Part shown: positions 20,248 to 24,666 of the stretch, in pieces
Numbering within the stretch: position 1 is the first letter of the stretch
How the letters are laid out: each line of letters opens with the position of its first letter
Source of the DNA: a virus
DNA length: 24,666 nucleotides
IMG/VR virus record: IMGVR_UViG_3300023238_000043
Coordinates: 1 to 24,666 of that record
Strand: one strand, 5' to 3'
Program-made: the position numbers and the translations under genes
Notes under the pieces: generated by a model
Told to the model about the DNA's origin: nothing
The model's input: only the letters and a program-made list of their open reading frames with translations
Databases searched by the model: none

Positions 20248-21993
20248 TTATACCAGACCGACTACTTCATCGAAATCAACACCGGTTCTAACTGCTACGA
20301 AGTTCAAAGATACGTAGTTGATAGATCGTGCTGGTTTGATAAAGACAGTAGCGATAAATTGATTATTGTCAATCACTGATGCTGTGTTGTTTGTTTCGTC
20401 ACATACAACTCTAAAATCAGTAATGCCTCTACGACCCTTAATCTCTCTCAAGAAAGGTTCGACTATGTTTACGAACTCAGCACGAGTGAACTCATCATTG
20501 AATTCAAACATTACGTTCTGTGCTGCCGCTTTGATTGCACGTTCTACGCCTAAGAACAGACGACGGACGTTGATACGATCAAATGCAGATGGACGACCTA
20601 GTTTAGTCTTATCGCCATACAGAAGAATACCTTGTCCTGGCAGATTAACGATTGGGTTAACGCCTGCTTTGTACAGAGTATCACGCTGTGCTTTAGTTGC
20701 TGAGTATGCAAGATTAGTTACGCCATAGTACTGACCACGGCGACTGCCTGCAGGAGAGAACCAAGGTGCCGCAACATCATCAGTCAATGCCATTACACCA
20801 GCAGTCGATGCTGCCGCGGCAATATAAACATACTGATCATTATACTTGTCATACACTTTAAGATAGTTGTTATCAACAATCAAGTAAGAAGATGCAGGAA
20901 ACAAGTTAGCAGTAGCGACAGTGTTTGTTACTATAGCACTAGGTGCTACACCGACAACATCAGCACGTGCAGGAGATGTTACAACAACACAATCTTTACG
21001 TGCAGTAGCAATGCTTACAAGATTACTTACAACTGTTACTTGATCCGCTGAAAGTTGCGCACCAGGAGCAATGAGAAAGTCAACTTGAATAGTATCAACA
21101 TCTTCGAACAAACTGAATCCAGAGAGATATTCAGCAGTAGTGAATGTTCCACTGTTTGCACCGCCAGAAAGAATGGTGGTATCGATAGCAGTCTTAGTGC
21201 CAGTGCCATTAACGGCAGCAGTAAATAATACTGAAGTGGTAGTAGTTGCAACTTCGTCGGGCAGACTTACACATCGTACAAACTCAGAACCGGCATTGAC
21301 TACATCGACGGCATAGTTAGATGCGCCTTCAGGAGTTCTAGCATCAGTTGCTACAGATACGTATGGGAATGCTTCAAGAACAGTGCCAGGAGTGCCTGAG
21401 AATTGACCAGTACGATCAATAACTGCAATGTGAATTTCGTCAAAAGCAACATCACCAGAAGCAGATAAACCTGCTACATGAGATGAAGTACCTGGACGTC
21501 CATCGAAAGATGCTTTGTATGCCCAAGTAGCGAATAAATCAGTAGTTGCGCGAGGACAAATCTGAACGTCGATTGAGTTTCCAACAACACCAGCGTGTTT
21601 GCCAACGAACGTATGTCCGCCTGCACTTAACCCTGATTTAGTATTCAAGAAAGCATCATCGTTCTTGATTGTAGGTGCGCTTGCGCCTCCATCACTGTCA
21701 TATGAGTTAACTGCGGTAGCAGTAGCATCACGAACAACATAGAGATCGGTAGAATATTTTAGAAAAGAACTTGCTGTCAAGTAATCGACAACAGAACTAT
21801 CGTTTGTTAATGTAGGAGATCCGAATACACCTACCAATTGAGATTCATTTGAAATCTTTGTTGGTACGCCTATAGGTCCCCAGTTAAAGTCGCCAACAAT
21901 TGCACCAGTAGAAGAAGTGACAGCAGGAACAACACCTGATAAGTCAAACTCTTTTACTGTAATGTTGGGAGACTCTGATGGTATAAATGCCAT
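20248..21993 (-). CDS. 18: Contractile tail sheath protein gp18
   Basis: The 581-aa protein starts F-I-P-S-E-S-P-N-I-T-V-K-E-F-D-L-S-G-V, as sheath proteins do, and has the conserved C-terminal sheath domain: N-V-R-R-L-F-L-G-V-E-R-A-I, F-E-F-N-D-E-F-T-R, I-K-G-R-R-G-I-T-D-F-R-V-V-C-D, ending with I-A-T-V-F-I-K-P-A-R-S-I-N-Y. T4 gp18 is 659 aa; the middle surface domains are shorter here. The central region is rich in A, T, V and S and probably holds the variable surface domain. It has its own late promoter (22058-22065) and AAAGGAC ribosome site, fitting the need for many copies. Confidence 0.95.
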   Translation of the reverse strand: MAFIPSESPNITVKEFDLSGVVPAVTSSTGAIVGDFNWGPIGVPTKISNESQLVGVFGSPTLTNDSSVVDYLTASSFLKYSTDLYVVRDATATAVNSYDSDGGASAPTIKNDDAFLNTKSGLSAGGHTFVGKHAGVVGNSIDVQICPRATTDLFATWAYKASFDGRPGTSSHVAGLSASGDVAFDEIHIAVIDRTGQFSGTPGTVLEAFPYVSVATDARTPEGASNYAVDVVNAGSEFVRCVSLPDEVATTTTSVLFTAAVNGTGTKTAIDTTILSGGANSGTFTTAEYLSGFSLFEDVDTIQVDFLIAPGAQLSADQVTVVSNLVSIATARKDCVVVTSPARADVVGVAPSAIVTNTVATANLFPASSYLIVDNNYLKVYDKYNDQYVYIAAAASTAGVMALTDDVAAPWFSPAGSRRGQYYGVTNLAYSATKAQRDTLYKAGVNPIVNLPGQGILLYGDKTKLGRPSAFDRINVRRLFLGVERAIKAAAQNVMFEFNDEFTRAEFVNIVEPFLREIKGRRGITDFRVVCDETNNTASVIDNNQFIATVFIKPARSINYVSLNFVAVRTGVDFDEVVGLV

Positions 21994-22057
21994 GGTCTTG
22001 TCCTTTATTAGTTAAACATATGATAAGAATTCATAATACGGTTGTATATCAATGTTT

Positions 22058-22065
22058 TATTTATA
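22058..22065 (-). promoter_or_regulatory. T4-type late promoter for gp18
   Basis: Exact TATAAATA on the minus strand, just after the gp17 stop at 22079. A start near 22052 gives a leader of about 58 bases before ATG 21993. Confidence 0.85.
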
Positions 22066-22078
22066 CATACTGTTATTT

Positions 22079-23701
22079 TCAATATGTATCATTACCCCAC
22101 GTTGCCCATTGCTGGTGTTTATCATTCTCTGACTGTTCAATACGATCTATTTCAGCACTGCCGTCATCAATAAAACCGAAGGGCACGATATCATCTTCGA
22201 TCTGTCTTACTTGATTTTCGAACATCATCTGCTTTAAATTGATATCTGTCATGTCTGCGAAGAACTGTGTGGATACAAAGTAACCAAACATCACTAGATT
22301 CATCATCAAGTCATCGTGATTACCATCTGATGCTTCATAAGATTGTCCCTGTGCTGTAAACGTGGACATCTCAAAGATAGTATTCTCATCGACGATTTCT
22401 AACTTGTTCTCTTCAAGAATATCTTTGATAGCAGAACAACCTAGTCGCTTCGACTTACGGGTTATTTCAACACCAATTCGATTTGCTTTAGTAGCAGATT
22501 CGACATGGACATTCTCGTACTCTAAGTCGTGATACAGACCTTGACACACTACAGTGCCTTGATCGTTTGACTCGACTATAACATACGCTTCATTGTAGAC
22601 TTTCGCATATTTATATATAATGTCAGGGAAGAGTAATGGAGAGATATTGTTGTTGCGATATACACATACCTGTTGAAAAGGTCTTGTAGTAATATCGATT
22701 AATGTAAATGTAGAATAATCCTGACCTCTTCCCTTACTCACATCACAAGTCATGATATATTCGTGACTTTGTACAGGTTCTTTATATACGAGGCAATCAC
22801 CGCCTTCTAGTATCTGTATAGGATTAATTGCTCTCAAGTCTAATAGACAACCAGCATTAATCAGCGTATCACCTGTTCCGAAGAAGGTGTTACCAAACTC
22901 TTGATCGAACTGCAACTGCGAAGTGTTCGCAATAGTCTGTCGCTTCCACTCTTCGTCTCGTCCAGGTACATCCCACCAGTTTACGGTGAATGGTTTATAT
23001 TCATTAACTTTCTGAGTTGCACCCTGCCATATCTTGTGATATGTATTACCTATTCCGTTGGCGGTTGAGGTGATGATAACTTTTGTATCTTTGCCCGCAG
23101 AGACAACTGGATACGTTGAAGTATAGAACTCAGCAGCGCGTTCAACGAAAGCAAACTCATCGAGAAACAACAGATTAACAGACATACCCCGAATAGAAGA
23201 CCCACTAGTAGCAGCGGCAATAATTCGACTATTATTAGAAAATTCAATAGAACCTTTATTGAGTGCTTTACAACCTGGTTGCAGAAAGAACGGTAGATTC
23301 TCAAGAGCAAGTGTAATACGCTGTAGCATTTCACGAGAGGTTGCTCCTTTGTTCGCTAGAACAGCAATCGTTTTCTCTGGATGAAAGAGCGCATACCATA
23401 AAAGGTATACAACAGATGATATAGATTTGCCTGACTGTCTACAAGCAAGCACGATAGTGAATCTGTGTGCACCAAAGTGATCAAACATATTTTCTTGATA
23501 ATCATATAGATTAAAGTTTACAAGACCTTCATCTAATGATATAATCTTAATGTAAGTACGAGCAAAGTAAGCAGGATCATTACTGCACTTCGCGTACTCC
23601 ATGACTTCCCACTCAGTCCATTGTTGTAATACGCCGTCACGTTTTACATTAGGATTACCGAGATAGGATGTGCCGCTATTGAGGTTCGTCTGGAACGACA
23701 T
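22079..23701 (-). CDS. 17: Large terminase subunit gp17
   Basis: The 540-aa packaging motor has an N-terminal ATPase with Walker A A-C-R-Q-S-G-K-S at 86-93, Walker B L-L-F-L-D-E at 177-182, and the coupling motif T-S-T-A-N-G at 211-216. The C-terminal RNase H-type nuclease has D320 (M-T-C-D-V-S-K-G), E377 (Y-V-I-V-E-S-N-D) and D463/D464 (N-H-D-D-L-M). T4 gp17 (610 aa) has the same layout. It cuts concatemers and drives DNA through the gp20 portal. ATG 23701 overlaps the gp16 end by 26 bases, with AAAAGGT as ribosome site. An in-frame TATAAATA occurs inside at 22608-22615. Confidence 0.97.
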   Translation of the reverse strand: MSFQTNLNSGTSYLGNPNVKRDGVLQQWTEWEVMEYAKCSNDPAYFARTYIKIISLDEGLVNFNLYDYQENMFDHFGAHRFTIVLACRQSGKSISSVVYLLWYALFHPEKTIAVLANKGATSREMLQRITLALENLPFFLQPGCKALNKGSIEFSNNSRIIAAATSGSSIRGMSVNLLFLDEFAFVERAAEFYTSTYPVVSAGKDTKVIITSTANGIGNTYHKIWQGATQKVNEYKPFTVNWWDVPGRDEEWKRQTIANTSQLQFDQEFGNTFFGTGDTLINAGCLLDLRAINPIQILEGGDCLVYKEPVQSHEYIMTCDVSKGRGQDYSTFTLIDITTRPFQQVCVYRNNNISPLLFPDIIYKYAKVYNEAYVIVESNDQGTVVCQGLYHDLEYENVHVESATKANRIGVEITRKSKRLGCSAIKDILEENKLEIVDENTIFEMSTFTAQGQSYEASDGNHDDLMMNLVMFGYFVSTQFFADMTDINLKQMMFENQVRQIEDDIVPFGFIDDGSAEIDRIEQSENDKHQQWATWGNDTY

Positions 23702-24041
23702 TAATTACCTTTTGCTCTTCGGCATTCTTAATCAGCATTCGCTGTAAGTCTGTTGTACTGCCAATGAATACATTATTATTAGTAACAGTACTAGGTGCGT
23801 CTAAAGCGGGTTTAGTAGTTGCGGTGACTTCCTTATACTTCTTATTCAAGTCCATCAACTTATCATTAACATCAGATATGTTTTTAATCATGCCAGAAAG
23901 AACTTCGAATGCCCGAGGATGTTCACTCTCACGAGCAACTTCAATCATCAACTCTAAAGACTCACGACCTTTCTCAATCAGATCGTTGTATGTGTCACGA
24001 GAGGTGTTATAGTCTGCATCAATGTTATCATGTTCTGCCAT
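23676..24041 (-). CDS. 16: Small terminase subunit gp16
   Basis: A 121-aa helical protein whose centre (T-Y-N-D-L-I-E-K-G-R-E-S-L-E, A-R-E-S-E-H-P-R-A-F-E-V-L, then D-V-N-D-K-L-M-D-L-N-K-K-Y-K) is the coiled-coil oligomerisation core of T4-type small terminases. T4 gp16 (164 aa) forms rings that regulate gp17 ATPase and nuclease during packaging initiation. This copy has a shorter N-terminal DNA-binding part. The position just upstream of gp17, with a 26-base overlap, supports the call. The tail (TDLQRMLIKNAEEQK) may bind the large subunit. Confidence 0.87.
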   Translation of the reverse strand: MAEHDNIDADYNTSRDTYNDLIEKGRESLELMIEVARESEHPRAFEVLSGMIKNISDVNDKLMDLNKKYKEVTATTKPALDAPSTVTNNNVFIGSTTDLQRMLIKNAEEQKVINVVPDEPQ

Positions 24042-24044
24042 ATA

Positions 24045-24272
24045 TTATCTCTTTCGCTCAGACATTTGTTGTGCCCAAGTCAATTCTTCGATGAGTCGAT
24101 TATACCACGCTATGTCATATGTATCTGTATTCTTATCTCGCTCTTCAGCAAGTTGTTCAATACGGACATCGACATATTTCTGCTTGGCGATACTCAATTC
24201 TTCGTTTGCTTTATCCCAGAATTTCTTATCTATTTCAGTTGTATCAAGTTGGAACGACATCTCTGCTTTCAT
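24045..24272 (-). CDS. 75-aa helical protein upstream of gp16, unknown
   Basis: A 75-residue, strongly charged helical protein (DKKFWDKANEELSIAKQKYVDVRIEQLAEERDKN, then W-Y-N-R-L-I-E-E-L-T-W-A-Q-Q-M). It overlaps the upstream gene by 29 bases and ends three bases before gp16. A second possible start is ATG 24260 (MSFQLDTTEID). AAAAGG lies very close to ATG 24272, so the later start may be used. Close packing between neck and terminase genes suggests a late structural or packaging accessory. No family recognised. Confidence 0.65.
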   Translation of the reverse strand: MKAEMSFQLDTTEIDKKFWDKANEELSIAKQKYVDVRIEQLAEERDKNTDTYDIAWYNRLIEELTWAQQMSERKR

Positions 24273-24666
24273 ATCCTTTTACCATCACCGGTACACCGGT
24301 AGTACCATTAAATACAACACCCCAAACAAGAACACGAGTAGCATCAACACCTTCGGGTATCGGATAATCTAAATCATGTTCAGTACAATATGCTTGCACA
24401 TCTTGCCAATACGCATCGAAAAACATATCGTTCATGTTATCTATAATGCCATCTTCGTTGTGTATTCTAGCATAATATACACTACGTTGGTCACTCACCT
24501 CGGGAGGATAGGTGACTGAAGGTATTCTATTTCGGTGAACAATCTTCATTGACACAGTGTCATCATCAAGGTTAAACTTGTAACCGAACCAAGGCATCAA
24601 CATTGTATATACGTTTAAGTCTACATTGTATCTTGAATGTGGAGGTCGTCTATGTACGTATTGATT
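24244..24666 (-). CDS. Neck-region protein, N-terminus outside window
   Basis: The frame is open from the right edge to a TAA at 24244, giving 140 visible residues. An internal ATG at 24603 exists, but the frame continues upstream in clear coding style (H-R-R-P-P-H-S-R-Y-N-V-D-L-N-V-Y), so this is the C-terminal part of a longer protein. The visible part is mixed alpha/beta with many aromatics (M-P-W-F-G-Y-K-F-N-L, A-Y-W-Q-D-V-Q-A-Y) and ends G-Y-E-S-R-D-V-V-P-T. In T4-type order, neck genes 13, 14 and 15 precede 16, so a neck or tail-completion protein is plausible. I cannot match it to T4 gp14 or gp15 by eye. Confidence 0.7.
   Translation of the reverse strand, partial: NQYVHRRPPHSRYNVDLNVYTMLMPWFGYKFNLDDDTVSMKIVHRNRIPSVTYPPEVSDQRSVYYARIHNEDGIIDNMNDMFFDAYWQDVQAYCTEHDLDYPIPEGVDATRVLVWGVVFNGTTGVPVMVKGYESRDVVPT

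Noticed and set aside
19915-20379. 154-codon plus-strand frame
   Set aside because: It is antisense to gp19 and the end of gp18, which are certain genes. There is no promoter, ribosome site or recognisable domain.
1-24666. tRNA genes, insertion sequences, integrase, attachment sites, CRISPR arrays
   Set aside because: No cloverleaf-like sequence was found in the few intergenic gaps, there are no transposase or integrase motifs, and no regularly spaced repeats. Gaps above 100 bases are explained by the promoters, terminators and short ORFs listed.

Overview
This window looks like part of a T4-type myovirus genome, most likely from the marine exo-T4 group (cyanophage- or pelagiphage-like). The gene order is the T4 core order, and every recognised gene is on the minus strand, so transcription runs from high to low coordinates. 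The marine assignment rests on accessory genes usually seen there (Hsp20, an FmdB-type zinc ribbon, a nucleotidyltransferase next to gene 55) and on small versions of gp23 and gp62. Nothing in the window fixes the host. There are no tRNAs, insertion sequences, integrase or CRISPR arrays, and there is almost no gap between genes.

Layout in transcription order, from the right edge: a partial unidentified neck-region gene (24666-24244), a 75-aa unknown, small and large terminase (gp16, gp17), tail sheath gp18, tail tube gp19, portal gp20, prohead core gp67, a methyltransferase-like protein, a 68-aa prohead-core-like protein, prohead protease gp21, scaffold gp22, major capsid gp23 and a strong terminator. 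A zinc-ribbon protein and a second tail-tube-fold protein follow. Then come the replication/recombination modules: uvsY, uvsW and a 161-aa unknown; a cytidylyltransferase-like gene, late sigma factor gp55, and the gp47/gp46 nuclease; clamp gp45, a 63-aa unknown and an FkbM methyltransferase; clamp loader gp44, a sulfotransferase-like gene, a DexA-like exonuclease, clamp loader gp62, RegA and a 43-aa ORF. At the left end are hsp20, a 30-aa membrane peptide and a partial glycosyltransferase-like gene running off the edge.

Two promoter classes can be read directly. Head and tail genes, and hsp20, are preceded by the T4 late octamer TATAAATA (1341, 13440, 17679, 17695, 22058). Replication and recombination units have sigma70-type promoters with a TTGACA/T box, exactly 17 bases, then TATAAT (TACAAT for uvsY), at 4629, 6404, 9872, 10330 and 12899. 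A further perfect copy on the plus strand at 10385 points against all the genes. At three transcription-unit boundaries an intrinsic terminator of the upstream unit overlaps the promoter of the next one. The new transcript then starts downstream of, within or at the edge of the terminator's 5' arm, which should stop incoming transcripts without terminating new ones.

The other notable theme is small transferases (FkbM, sulfotransferase, nucleotidyltransferase, methyltransferase, glycosyltransferase-like) placed one at a time inside otherwise conserved replisome and capsid operons. This suggests chemical modification of a surface, virion or metabolite. Substrates cannot be read from the sequence.
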